From Bradyrhizobium sp. BR 10289 (GTDB taxonomy: Bacteria; Pseudomonadota; Alphaproteobacteria; Rhizobiales; Xanthobacteraceae), in contig NZ_JACOFR010000022.1 of NCBI RefSeq assembly GCF_019455385.1, positions 62,001 to 126,000 on the forward strand: 64,000 bases of DNA, given 5' to 3'. Within the stretch, counting starts at the first letter, position 1, and each line of letters begins with the position of its first letter. Position numbers and translations under genes: made by a program. Positions 36,044 to 44,684 of this stretch are shown here, in pieces. The notes below the pieces were generated by a model. The model did no database searches. It was not told where the DNA came from and saw only the letters and a list, made by a program, of their open reading frames with translations.

Positions 36044-37573
36044 TTAGTCCCCGAACCAACGCGACGCGGCCTCGGCTGCTGCGTCATGATCGGGCGGGCC
36101 GTCGCTTGCCCACGCGACGAAACCATCGGGGCGCACCAGCACGGCGCTCAAGCCCAGCGCATCCTTCGGCTCACTTCCGACATACGCGATCCGGTCACTC
36201 CAGCGGCGCGCAAGCATCCGAAGCGATGCGCGCGCGTCAAAGTCCAGCAGGAGGCCCTTCGCGTCTCTGAGACGTTCTCCGATCCTCGTACCGTCAGAGA
36301 GTTCAAAATCGGGAACAGAGCGGCCCACCAGCGGATGGCGGCCGCCGAGATCGTAGCGCAGCGAGACGCCGCGCACGCGCTCGGCGAAATAGGTCGCGCC
36401 GTCGCGCGTGTCGATGAGGTCGCGGATGATGGCCTGGAGCGCGCGACTGCCCGGCTCCGGCCGCATGATCGCGACTTGCGCGCGCGACCAGTCGAGGATT
36501 TGTGCTCCCACCGGATGGCGCTCCTGCGTGTAGCTGTCGAGCAGATCGTCCGGCGCGTGGCCCTGGATCGTCGCGGCCAGCTTCCAGCCGAGGTTCATGG
36601 CATCGCCGAGGCCGAGATTGAGGCCCTGGCCGCCGAGCGGCGAATGGGTGTGGGCGGCGTCGCCGGCGAGCAGGACGCGGCCTCGGCGATAGGTGGAGGC
36701 TTGACGCGCGCGGTCCGTCCAGGTCGTGGCAAGGCGGAGCGCGCTGATGGTGACATCCGTGCACGAAACATGGCGCAATACGGCCTTCACATGTTCGATC
36801 GTGATCGGCGCGCTGCGGTGGAAAGCGCCGCCGTCAAAATCGACCAACGCAATCGTGCCGGGCTCTGCAAACGTATACATGCCCGTGGGCGTAAAGTTGC
36901 GGCCCGGGCTGAGCTTCTCGGGATCGGCCAGCTCCGCCGCAACGGAATATCCGGTGAATTCGGGGTCGGTGCCGACGAAATCGAAGCCGCACAGCTTGCG
37001 CACCGTGCTGCGGCCGCCGTCGCAGCCGACAAGCCAGCCTCCGCGAAAAATCTCGCCGGCCGCCTGCACGACGACGTCCTGCTCCGACGCTGTGATGGCG
37101 GTGACGCCGAAGCCGCGCCGGATCTCGACGCCGAGGCGCGCTGCGCGTGCGGCCAGAACGGTTTCGAGGGTTTCCATATCGACGGCGACATGGGCATCGG
37201 CCGGCGTCGGCAAACGCCAGGACCATTTCGCGACGTCGATGTCGTCCTGAAAGAACTGAATGCCGGCGAAGTGACCTGCGGGCTTCCGCGCCCGCTGCAT
37301 CCAGTGCGCAGCGCTCTTGATCGCACCCGATCTCGCGCGCTGCGCGGCGACGATCTCGTCCAGCAGGCCGCGCCGGTAAAGGGCCTCGGTCGTCGGGATC
37401 GTCAAGCCGCGCAGGCCGAACGGCAGCTGCTTCAACGGCGAATGCGGATCCTGCGCTTGCTCCAGCACCAGCACCGCAACGCCGGCGAACCGCAGCTCGC
37501 AGGCGAGAAACAGGCCGACGGGACCGGCACCCGCAATGATGACGTCATAAGTAACAGTGGATTGGGTTTGCAT
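36044..37573 (-). CDS. FAD-dependent aromatic monooxygenase (PheA/TfdB type)
   Basis: A 509-residue class A flavoprotein hydroxylase using NAD(P)H and O2. The ATG at 37571-37573 follows AGGAGCGTCTC; the longer frame adds a non-family N-terminus. The FAD fold is IIAGAGPVGLFLACEL (about 11-26), the DG motif is VGCDGGRSTVR, and the second FAD motif GDAAHTHSPLGGQGLNLGLG is textbook. A thioredoxin-like C-terminal domain (about 395-505) is typical of phenol and polyketide hydroxylases and of rifampicin monooxygenase relatives. Substrate unknown. It converges on the AI-2E gene. Confidence 0.92.
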   Translation of the reverse strand: MQTQSTVTYDVIIAGAGPVGLFLACELRFAGVAVLVLEQAQDPHSPLKQLPFGLRGLTIPTTEALYRRGLLDEIVAAQRARSGAIKSAAHWMQRARKPAGHFAGIQFFQDDIDVAKWSWRLPTPADAHVAVDMETLETVLAARAARLGVEIRRGFGVTAITASEQDVVVQAAGEIFRGGWLVGCDGGRSTVRKLCGFDFVGTDPEFTGYSVAAELADPEKLSPGRNFTPTGMYTFAEPGTIALVDFDGGAFHRSAPITIEHVKAVLRHVSCTDVTISALRLATTWTDRARQASTYRRGRVLLAGDAAHTHSPLGGQGLNLGLGDAMNLGWKLAATIQGHAPDDLLDSYTQERHPVGAQILDWSRAQVAIMRPEPGSRALQAIIRDLIDTRDGATYFAERVRGVSLRYDLGGRHPLVGRSVPDFELSDGTRIGERLRDAKGLLLDFDARASLRMLARRWSDRIAYVGSEPKDALGLSAVLVRPDGFVAWASDGPPDHDAAAEAASRWFGD

Positions 37574-37799
37574 GAGACGCTCCTGTGGCCGATGTTCGAC
37601 CGGAGCGTTCCCGATGCTTGCGAGGATCACACGGACGAACGGTTGAGCGCCAAAATGGCGCCCGATGTTCGTCGTGGGGATCTCGTGCACAAGGCCAAAG
37701 ACCAGAGCTTCCGTTACCAGAAGGATTTGGGCTTACCAGACCAAATCTGCCTTTTCCGACGCGAGCGATATAGCTCCGCGGCCATGGATGCGCAACGAA

Positions 37800-37830
37800 A
37801 AAGGCACGGCGCTTGCGGCGCCGTGCCTTT
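37800..37830 (-). terminator. Rho-independent terminator of the thiolase gene
   Basis: AAAGGCACGGCGC (37800-37812) and GCGCCGTGCCTTT (37818-37830). On the minus strand it is followed by TTTCG, 20 bp after the thiolase stop. Nothing else is seen between 37574 and 37800. Confidence 0.85.
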
Positions 37831-37849
37831 CACATTCGAGTGGTGTGGA

Positions 37850-39022
37850 TCAGCTGTAGATCTCGAACAGCCCCGCGCCGCCCTGGCCGCCGCCGATGCA
37901 CATGGTCACGACGCCCCACTTCGCCTTGCGGCGAGCGCCTTCCTGCAGCAGGTGGCCGGTGAGACGGGCGCCGGTCATGCCGAAGGGATGGCCGATCGCG
38001 ATCGAGCCGCCGTTGACATTGTACTTCTCGGGATCGATGCCGAGCTTGTCGCGCGAATAGAGGCACTGGCTGGCAAAGGCCTCGTTGAGCTCCCAGAGAT
38101 CGATGTCGTCGATCTTGAGGCCGTGGCGCTTCAGGAGCTTCGGCACGGCGAAGATCGGGCCGATGCCCATTTCGTCCGGCTCGCAGCCCGCCGCGGCCCA
38201 GGCGACGAAGCGGCCGAGCGGCTTGATGCCGCGCTTCTCGGCATCCTTGGCTTCCATCAGCACCACGGCGGCCGCGCCGTCCGAGAGCTGACTGGCATTG
38301 CCGGCGGTGACGAACTTGCCGGGGCCCTTGACCGGCTCGAGTTTTGCCAATCCTTCCAGCGTGGTCTCGGGGCGATTGCATTCGTCGCGATCGACCACGT
38401 AGTCGACGATGCTCTCCGCTTTCGTCGCCTTGTCGACGACCTTCATCTTGGTCTTCATCGGGACGATCTCGTCCTTGAACTTGCCGGCCTGCTGCGCCGC
38501 GGCCATGCGGCGCTGCGATTCCAGCGAATATTCGTCCTGGTATTCTCGGCTGAGCTTGTAGCGCTCGGCGACGATGTCGGCGGTGTCGATCATCGCCATG
38601 AAGATGTCGGGCGCGGTCTTGAGCAGGTCCGGATCGACAGCTTCCTTGGGCAGAGGACCGCCGGGAATCGAGATGCTCTCGACGCCGCCGGCGACGATGC
38701 AGTCGGCGCCGTCGGAACGGATCGAGTTGGCGGCCATCGCGATGGTCTGGAGCCCCGAGGAGCAGAAGCGGTTCACCGAGACGCCGCCGGTCGACTTCGG
38801 CAGGCCGGCAAGCAGCGCGGCCTGACGGCCGATGTTCGGCGCGCCATGGGCGCAATTGCCGAGATAGCAATCCTCGACATAATCCTTCTCGACACCGGCG
38901 CGGTCGACCGCATGATGGATGGCGTGCGCCGCGAGCGACATCGGCGGCGTGATGTTGAATCCGCCGCGGCCGGATTTGGCGAGGCCGGTGCGCGCGTAGG
39001 AAACGATGACGGCTTCACGCAT
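37850..39022 (-). CDS. Acetyl-CoA C-acyltransferase (thiolase)
   Basis: A 390-residue thiolase that cleaves or forms 3-ketoacyl-CoA. The acyl-accepting Cys87 is in NRFCSSGLQT, the catalytic His in GHPFGMTGAR, and the second Cys in MCIGGGQGGAG. LWELNEAFASQ is the conserved NEAF motif. All residues of a working enzyme are present. Whether it serves beta-oxidation or acetoacetyl-CoA metabolism cannot be told; it stands alone, and no hydroxyacyl-CoA dehydrogenase is adjacent. Confidence 0.95.
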   Translation of the reverse strand: MREAVIVSYARTGLAKSGRGGFNITPPMSLAAHAIHHAVDRAGVEKDYVEDCYLGNCAHGAPNIGRQAALLAGLPKSTGGVSVNRFCSSGLQTIAMAANSIRSDGADCIVAGGVESISIPGGPLPKEAVDPDLLKTAPDIFMAMIDTADIVAERYKLSREYQDEYSLESQRRMAAAQQAGKFKDEIVPMKTKMKVVDKATKAESIVDYVVDRDECNRPETTLEGLAKLEPVKGPGKFVTAGNASQLSDGAAAVVLMEAKDAEKRGIKPLGRFVAWAAAGCEPDEMGIGPIFAVPKLLKRHGLKIDDIDLWELNEAFASQCLYSRDKLGIDPEKYNVNGGSIAIGHPFGMTGARLTGHLLQEGARRKAKWGVVTMCIGGGQGGAGLFEIYS

Positions 39023-39163
39023 TGTTTTCTCCCTTTCAGATCGTCGATTGTGGCTCTTCAGACGCTATTCGTACAGATATCCGGCCAAGGCAACAGAAAA
39101 GGCAACAGAAATAGTTGCCGTCGGATTTCCGGCGCGCGGAACGACCGGTGTCCCGTTCGGGCC

Positions 39164-40063
39164 TCACCGCTTGTCACTGCAAAGCCTTGCCTTGATGATT
39201 CCGTAGAGCGCGCTGGCGGCGGGCGACAATGTCTCGTTGCGCCGCCGCACCAGGGCGATCGCGCGGTACAGGACCGGGTCGACCAGCGGCACCTCGACGA
39301 GGCCGCTCGCGACCGTGGTCGCATTCATCGCTGCCGGCAGGATCGCGGCCCCGACATTCTCCCGCGCCAGCGCGATCGCGCTCGGCGTGCTCTCGACCAC
39401 GAAGCGGCCGCGCGTCTGAAGGCCCGCCTTGACGAGCTGCGTCTCGACGATGCGACGGTTGCCACTCGCACCGCCGAGCGTGATCAGATCGATCCCCCCC
39501 AGGTTCGACCACCCCACCCGCTTCAGCTTCGAGGCCGGATGCGAGCGGCTGCAAACCAGAACGAAGGGATCGCGCATCAGCATCTCCTCGGTGAGATCCG
39601 GATTGGCATCCTGCTGGATATGAATGCCGAAATCGGCCTGGCCTTCGCGCACCGCATCGGTGACCAGCGCGCCGGACCGCTCCAAAAGCTGAATGCGATT
39701 GTGCGGATACTTCCTGGCATAGCTGCGCAACGCCAGCGGCAATTGCCGGAAGGCGACCGACTGCAACGTCGCCAGCGTGACGTCGCCGACACCGAGCCGC
39801 GATGTCGTGCGCAGCCGGTCCAGGCCGTGGACGAGGTCGTCGACGATGCGCCGCGCCAGCGGCAGGAAATCCTTTCCCATCGGGCTCAGCGCCGTCGAGC
39901 GCGTGGTACGGTCGATCAGGCGGAGCCCGACAAAGCTCTCCAGCCGCTGGATGCGGCGCGTCAACGCGGTCTGGGTGATGGAGAGATGCTCCGCCGCCCG
40001 ATTGAAGCTGCCGAGCTCGGCGACATGGACGAAGGCCTGCACGCCGTCGATGGGGATTTTCAT
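39164..40063 (-). CDS. LysR-family regulator, divergent from the transporter operon
   Basis: A 299-residue LysR protein. The HTH is AFVHVAELGSFNRAAEHLSI then TQTALTRRIQRLE. The effector domain (about 90-295) includes FGIHIQQDANPDLTEEM. It is divergent from the 40184-44645 operon with 120 bp between them containing a TGCA-N5-TGCA dyad, the standard arrangement in which a LysR protein activates the adjacent catabolic operon. Confidence 0.93.
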   Translation of the reverse strand: MKIPIDGVQAFVHVAELGSFNRAAEHLSITQTALTRRIQRLESFVGLRLIDRTTRSTALSPMGKDFLPLARRIVDDLVHGLDRLRTTSRLGVGDVTLATLQSVAFRQLPLALRSYARKYPHNRIQLLERSGALVTDAVREGQADFGIHIQQDANPDLTEEMLMRDPFVLVCSRSHPASKLKRVGWSNLGGIDLITLGGASGNRRIVETQLVKAGLQTRGRFVVESTPSAIALARENVGAAILPAAMNATTVASGLVEVPLVDPVLYRAIALVRRRNETLSPAASALYGIIKARLCSDKR

Positions 40064-40083
40064 GCATATCCCTCATGAAAAAT

Positions 40084-40096
40084 TGCAATTAATGCA
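40084..40096. promoter_or_regulatory. Putative LysR operator
   Basis: TGCAATTAATGCA, a dyad of the T-N11-A kind used by LysR proteins, 20 bp upstream of the regulator start. A GGAGGGAAC ribosome-binding site for the transporter lies at the other end of the gap. Confidence 0.5.
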
Positions 40097-40183
40097 TTTT
40101 ACGCAAAGGACGTCCTCCCGCAAGATCGCCGCCGGCGACGGACGGAGAACCGCCGCCCCAATCGAACATCCAGGGAGGGAACG

Positions 40184-41557
40184 ATGACGACCAACGCGGC
40201 GGCAAGGCCCGTGCATCGAGCGACCGAGAGCGTAGCCGCGATCGACGGAGCCAGCCCCAATCTGCTCCAGCGCGCGATGGATGTGCGGATCGGCATCATT
40301 CCGCTGCCGATCTATCTGCTGCTGCTCGGGCTAATCGCGGTCTTCTCCTTCAAAGGCAAGATTTCCGGCGAGGTCACCGTGATGATCGCCGTGCTCGTCG
40401 CCGGCGGCTTCACCTGTGCCGAGATCGGGCGCCGCGTGCCGATCCTAAACGTGATCGGCGGCTCCTCGCTGGTGACGATCTTCCTGCCCTCGTTCCTGGT
40501 CGCGCATCAGCTCCTGCCGGCGCCCCTGGTGCAGCAGGTCACGACCTTCACCAAGTCCACCAACTTCATCTATCTTTTCATCACCGCCGTCGTCGTCGGC
40601 TCGATCCTGAGCATGGACCGGCGCGTGCTGATCCAGGGGTTCGTCAAAATCTTCGTTCCGCTCGCGACCGGCTCCATTCTCGCGCTCGGCGTCGGCGGCA
40701 TGGTCGGCTGGCTGTGCGGGATCGGCTTCTGGCGTTCGATCCTCTATGTGGTCGTTCCGGTGATGGCAGGCGGCGTCGGCGAAGGCGCGATCCCGCTCTC
40801 GGTCGGGTATGCGGAAGCGCTGGGCCTCGACCAGGGCGCCATGCTCGGCCAGATTCTGCCGTTGGTGTTCTTCGGCAATCTGGTCGCCATCATCTGCTGC
40901 GGGGCGTTGAACTCGTTCGGCAAGCGGCGGCCGGAGCTCACCGGCAATGGCCAGCTCCAGCCGGGCGCCGGCGATACGGCGGATGCGGGCGGCGACCACG
41001 CGCATACCGGCGTCACTCCGATCGACGTCGCAACCGTCGCCGCCGGCGGAATCACCGGCATCGCCATCTATGTGTTCGGCACGCTGATCCACAGCCTGAT
41101 CGGCCTGCCGGCGCCGGTCGCGATGCTGTTCCTGGTCGTGCTGGTCAAGCTTTTCCGCGCGGTACCGGCCTCGCTGGAGGAAGGCGCCCGTGTGGTGTTC
41201 CGCTTCTTCGTCACCGCGGTGACCTATCCACTGCTGTTCTCCACCGCCGTGGCCCTGACGCCGTGGCATGAATTGGTGGAAGCGTTCCATCCGGCCAATC
41301 TGGTCACCATCATCGCGACCGTCGTGACGCTGACGGCGACGGGCTTCTATGTCGGCCGCCTGCTGAGGATGTATCCGATCGAGACCGCGATCGTGAATGC
41401 CTGCCACAGCGGCCTCGGCGGCACCGGCGACGTCATGATCCTGACCGCGGCCGAACGGATGGAGCTGATGCCGTTCGCGCAAGTCGCGACCCGGATCGGC
41501 GGCGCGATCACCGTGACGCTCGCGATCATCGCGATGGCCCACTTCAAGATCATCTGA
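40184..41557 (+). CDS. 2-hydroxycarboxylate transporter (CitS/MaeN-like)
   Basis: A 457-residue inner-membrane secondary transporter of the 2HCT family, which carries citrate, malate or lactate with sodium or protons. About 11 hydrophobic segments are present. The conserved re-entrant loop motif GGVGEGAIPLS is intact, and the second loop reads CHSGLGGTGDVMILTAAERM, corresponding to the GGxG pair of the family. A GGAGGGAAC ribosome-binding site precedes the ATG. It is the first gene of a four-gene operon that likely degrades the imported acid. Confidence 0.92.
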   Translation: MTTNAAARPVHRATESVAAIDGASPNLLQRAMDVRIGIIPLPIYLLLLGLIAVFSFKGKISGEVTVMIAVLVAGGFTCAEIGRRVPILNVIGGSSLVTIFLPSFLVAHQLLPAPLVQQVTTFTKSTNFIYLFITAVVVGSILSMDRRVLIQGFVKIFVPLATGSILALGVGGMVGWLCGIGFWRSILYVVVPVMAGGVGEGAIPLSVGYAEALGLDQGAMLGQILPLVFFGNLVAIICCGALNSFGKRRPELTGNGQLQPGAGDTADAGGDHAHTGVTPIDVATVAAGGITGIAIYVFGTLIHSLIGLPAPVAMLFLVVLVKLFRAVPASLEEGARVVFRFFVTAVTYPLLFSTAVALTPWHELVEAFHPANLVTIIATVVTLTATGFYVGRLLRMYPIETAIVNACHSGLGGTGDVMILTAAERMELMPFAQVATRIGGAITVTLAIIAMAHFKII

Positions 41558-41571
41558 GCGGAGGCAATGAC

Positions 41572-42435
41572 ATGCTGATGCGAAGCAAGCTGTTCGTCCC
41601 GGCCTCGCGGCCCGAGCTGTTCGACAAGGCGTTGAACTCGGCCGCCGACGCGCTGTCGTTCGATCTCGAGGACGCGGTTGCTCAAAGCCAGAAATCGCTA
41701 GCGCGCGCGCTGCTCGCCAAATTCCTGCGCGAGCTGCCGGCCACCCGCAAATCCATCCTGGTCCGGGTGAACGCGTTCGGCACCGCCGAATTCGACGCCG
41801 ACATCGAAGCGCTCGCCGGACTGGCGGTCGATATCATCAACCTGCCGATGGCAGAGGACGCGAATGCGGTGATCCAGGCGATCGCGCGCATCGAAAGGCT
41901 GCAGACCCCGTCCCGACAGGTCGGCGTACTGCTCAACGTCGAGACGCCCAAAGGCCTGCGCAACGCCGCCGCACTCGCCACCTCGCATCAGGGGGTGGTG
42001 GGGCTGCAGATCGGCTATGCCGATCTGCTCGAACCCTGCGGCATCAGCAGGTCAGATCGCGACGCGCTCGCCCATATCCGCCTTGCCGTCCGCTTTGCTG
42101 CCGCCGAGGCCGGCATCGCCGCCTATGACGGCGCCTTCGCTGCGGTGAAGGATACCGACGGCTACCGCGCCGAATGCCTGTCGGCGAAGGCGCACGGTTT
42201 TTCCGGCAAGAGCTGCATCCATCCAAGCCAGATCGCGATCGCCAACGAGACATTCATGCCCGACGCAGCCGAGATCGATTGGGCACGCAAGGTGGTGGCC
42301 GCCGCCACCGCCGCCGACGCAAGCGGCGTCGGCGCTTATCTGGTCGACGGCCATATGATCGACAAGCCATTCGTCGAACGCGCCCGCGCCATCGTGGCGC
42401 TGGCCGACACGATCACAACCGAGGCCACGCCATGA
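41572..42435 (+). CDS. HpcH/HpaI-family CoA ester lyase (CitE / citramalyl- or malyl-CoA lyase type)
   Basis: A 287-residue TIM-barrel enzyme needing Mg2+. Marks are LFVPASRPELFDKALNSAAD, SFDLEDAVA, ILVRVNAF, LLNVETPKGLRN with the metal-binding Glu, and GFSGKSCIHPSQI. The family splits hydroxyacyl-CoA thioesters such as citramalyl-CoA or malyl-CoA into acetyl-CoA plus a keto acid. Its last codons overlap the CoA-transferase start by 4 bp (ATGA), implying translational coupling and a shared pathway. Confidence 0.9.
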   Translation: MLMRSKLFVPASRPELFDKALNSAADALSFDLEDAVAQSQKSLARALLAKFLRELPATRKSILVRVNAFGTAEFDADIEALAGLAVDIINLPMAEDANAVIQAIARIERLQTPSRQVGVLLNVETPKGLRNAAALATSHQGVVGLQIGYADLLEPCGISRSDRDALAHIRLAVRFAAAEAGIAAYDGAFAAVKDTDGYRAECLSAKAHGFSGKSCIHPSQIAIANETFMPDAAEIDWARKVVAAATAADASGVGAYLVDGHMIDKPFVERARAIVALADTITTEATP

Positions 42436-43697
42436 GCCAATTGCACGCCCGCGATTATGAGCCCGGTCGCAGCGGCACGCTGGATGGTGTCCGTATCCTC
42501 GACCTGTCGCGGCTGTTCGCCGGCAATGTGCTGACCCAGATCCTGGGCGACTTCGGTGCCGAGGTGATCAAGGTCGAGCCGCCCGAGGGCGACACGTTGC
42601 GCGCCTGGAAAACCGAGGGCGTCGAGACCCACTGGAAGGTCTATTCGCGCAACAAGAAGAGCCTGTGCCTGTCGCTGCGCGATCCGCGCGCGATCGAGAT
42701 CATCCGGAAGCTGGTGCCGTCGACCCAGATCTTCATCGAGAGCTTCCGCCCCGGCGTGCTGGAAAAGATGGGATTGTCGCCGCAGGTGCTGCTGGCGCTC
42801 AATCCATCGCTGGTCATCATCCGGATTTCCGGCTGGGGGCAGGACGGTCCCTATGCGCAGCGTCCCGGCTTCGGCACCGTGATCGAGGGCGCGTCAGGAT
42901 TCGCCGCGATCAACGGCTTTGCAGACCGGGAACCGGTATTGCCTCCGATGTATCTCGCCGACGGCGTCGCCGGCATCTATGGCGCTTCCGCCGCGATGAT
43001 CGCGCTGCGCGAGGTCGAGGTGAAGGGGGGACGCGGCCAGGTCGTCGATCTACCACTGCTCGACCCGCTCTTCGCGATCCTCAGCCCGCAGGCCGCGAAC
43101 TACCGGCTCACCGGCAAGGTCAAGCCGCGCACCGGCAGCCGCTCCACCAATTCGGCTCCGCGCAACGCCTATAAATGCAGCGACGGACACTATGTGAGCC
43201 TCTCCGGCTCGATCCAGAAGATGGCCGAGCGACTGTTCCGCGCCATCGGCCGTCCCGAGCTGGTCGACGACCCGCGCTTCCGCACCAACGCCGACCGCCT
43301 GCGTCATGCCGACGAGCTCGACGCCATCATCGGCGAGTTCATCGGCGCACGGACACAGGCCGAGAACGTCGCCTTCTTCGAGCGAGCCGAAGTCACGATC
43401 GGCCCGATCTACGACACCCCGCAGATCATGGCCGATCCGCACGTCATCGCCCGCGAGCTGATCGCCGACTATCCGGACCCGGACATGGGGCAGCTGCCGA
43501 TGCACCACGTGGTGCCGCGGCTGTCTCAGACGCCGGGCGCGATCCGCACGCCTGCCCCCGCGCTCGGCCAGCACAATCGCGAGCTGCTCGGCGAGATCGG
43601 CATCGGCGAGGACGGCTACGCAGCGTTGCGCCAAGCCAACGTGGTCTGCGAAGCCCCGAACAAGGCGGCGCCGGCCAAACCCAGTTCCAGTCCTTAA
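42432..43697 (+). CDS. CaiB/BaiF-family (family III) CoA-transferase
   Basis: A 421-residue CoA-transferase. The start ATG at 42432 overlaps the previous stop. LDGVRILDLSRLFAGNVLTQ, LGDFGAEVIKVEPPEGD and SRNKKSLCLSL are family blocks, and the catalytic Asp is probably Asp177 in MYLADGVAGIYG. It would activate the imported acid by moving CoA from a donor such as succinyl-CoA, giving the thioester that the neighbouring lyase cleaves. Donor and acceptor are inferred from context only. Confidence 0.92.
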   Translation: MSQLHARDYEPGRSGTLDGVRILDLSRLFAGNVLTQILGDFGAEVIKVEPPEGDTLRAWKTEGVETHWKVYSRNKKSLCLSLRDPRAIEIIRKLVPSTQIFIESFRPGVLEKMGLSPQVLLALNPSLVIIRISGWGQDGPYAQRPGFGTVIEGASGFAAINGFADREPVLPPMYLADGVAGIYGASAAMIALREVEVKGGRGQVVDLPLLDPLFAILSPQAANYRLTGKVKPRTGSRSTNSAPRNAYKCSDGHYVSLSGSIQKMAERLFRAIGRPELVDDPRFRTNADRLRHADELDAIIGEFIGARTQAENVAFFERAEVTIGPIYDTPQIMADPHVIARELIADYPDPDMGQLPMHHVVPRLSQTPGAIRTPAPALGQHNRELLGEIGIGEDGYAALRQANVVCEAPNKAAPAKPSSSP

Positions 43698-43709
43698 CGG
43701 AGAGCTTCG

Positions 43710-44645
43710 ATGATTCCCCAGATGACACGAAGGACCTTCGTCACGGCGGCCGCCGCGACGACCGCCGGACTTGGTCAATCACGTCATGCGGCAGCCGACG
43801 CGAGCCCCAGTTCTTCCGGCACCGAGGCGCCGAAGACGAAAGCCCCGGCAAATGCCTGCGACGCGCATTTCCACATCATCGATCCCCGCTTTCCGACGCC
43901 GGAAAGCACCAAGCCGGCGGGCTCGACCTTCGATGACTATGTGCTGCATCAGCGCCGCATCGGCACGACGCGCGCGGTTCCGGTGCAGCCGAAATATCAC
44001 CGCACCGACCATGCCTGCATTCTAGATGCGCTCAGCCGGCTCGGCAAGAACGGACGGGGCGTCGGCGTCTGTCATCCCGACGTGACCGATACGGAGCTGA
44101 AGCGGCTCGATGCCGGCGGCATCCGCGGACTGCGCTTCAGCGTCTGGAATCCGAGCGACACGGTGACCACGATCGACATGATCGAACCACTGGCCCGGCG
44201 CATCGCCGATCTCGGCTGGCACGTCCAGCTTCACATGTCCGGCGATCAGATCGTCGAGACGGCGGCGATGCTTGGCCGACTGCCCTGCGGAATCGTATTC
44301 GACCACATGGGACGGCTGCCGCCGAAACAGGGACCGGACCATCCGGCCTTCGGCGTGATTGCCGATCTCGCGGGCAAGGGCCGCGCCTGGGTGAAGCTCG
44401 CCGGCGCTTATCTCAACACCGAGCAGGGGCCGCCCTATGCCGACGCGACGCGCATCGCGCAGGCGTTCGTCAAGGTCGCGCCCGATCGCCTGGTCTGGGG
44501 GAGCGACTGGCCCCATGTCACTGAAAAGCACAAGCCTGACGACGCGGAGCTATTCGACCTGCTCGCAGCCTGGGCCGGCAATGAAAATACCCGCAACACT
44601 ATCCTGGTCGACAATCCGACGCGGCTTTATGGGTTCGACCGCTGA
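43710..44645 (+). CDS. Tat-exported amidohydrolase, PDC-lactonase (LigI)-like
   Basis: A 311-residue amidohydrolase_2-family TIM-barrel. The N-terminus MIPQMTRRTFVTAAAAT carries a twin-arginine signal, so the folded enzyme is probably periplasmic, unlike cytoplasmic LigI. Metal or active-site residues are in CDAHFHIIDP, VFDHMGRLPP and WGSDWPHVT. Relatives hydrolyse lactones such as 2-pyrone-4,6-dicarboxylate. As the last gene of the operon (12-bp gap) it may open a lactone outside so that the 2HCT protein can import the free hydroxy acid. The specific substrate is not known. Confidence 0.87.
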   Translation: MIPQMTRRTFVTAAAATTAGLGQSRHAAADASPSSSGTEAPKTKAPANACDAHFHIIDPRFPTPESTKPAGSTFDDYVLHQRRIGTTRAVPVQPKYHRTDHACILDALSRLGKNGRGVGVCHPDVTDTELKRLDAGGIRGLRFSVWNPSDTVTTIDMIEPLARRIADLGWHVQLHMSGDQIVETAAMLGRLPCGIVFDHMGRLPPKQGPDHPAFGVIADLAGKGRAWVKLAGAYLNTEQGPPYADATRIAQAFVKVAPDRLVWGSDWPHVTEKHKPDDAELFDLLAAWAGNENTRNTILVDNPTRLYGFDR

Positions 44646-44684
44646 CGCTACCGCAGGAGCGCCAGCGCGTTCCGCCGATAGGCC

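Noticed and set aside
36086..40078. 1330-codon + strand frame across monooxygenase, thiolase and LysR genes
   Set aside because: It is a mirror of three well-recognised minus-strand genes and runs through their intergenic gaps, including a terminator. Composition is that of a shadow frame.
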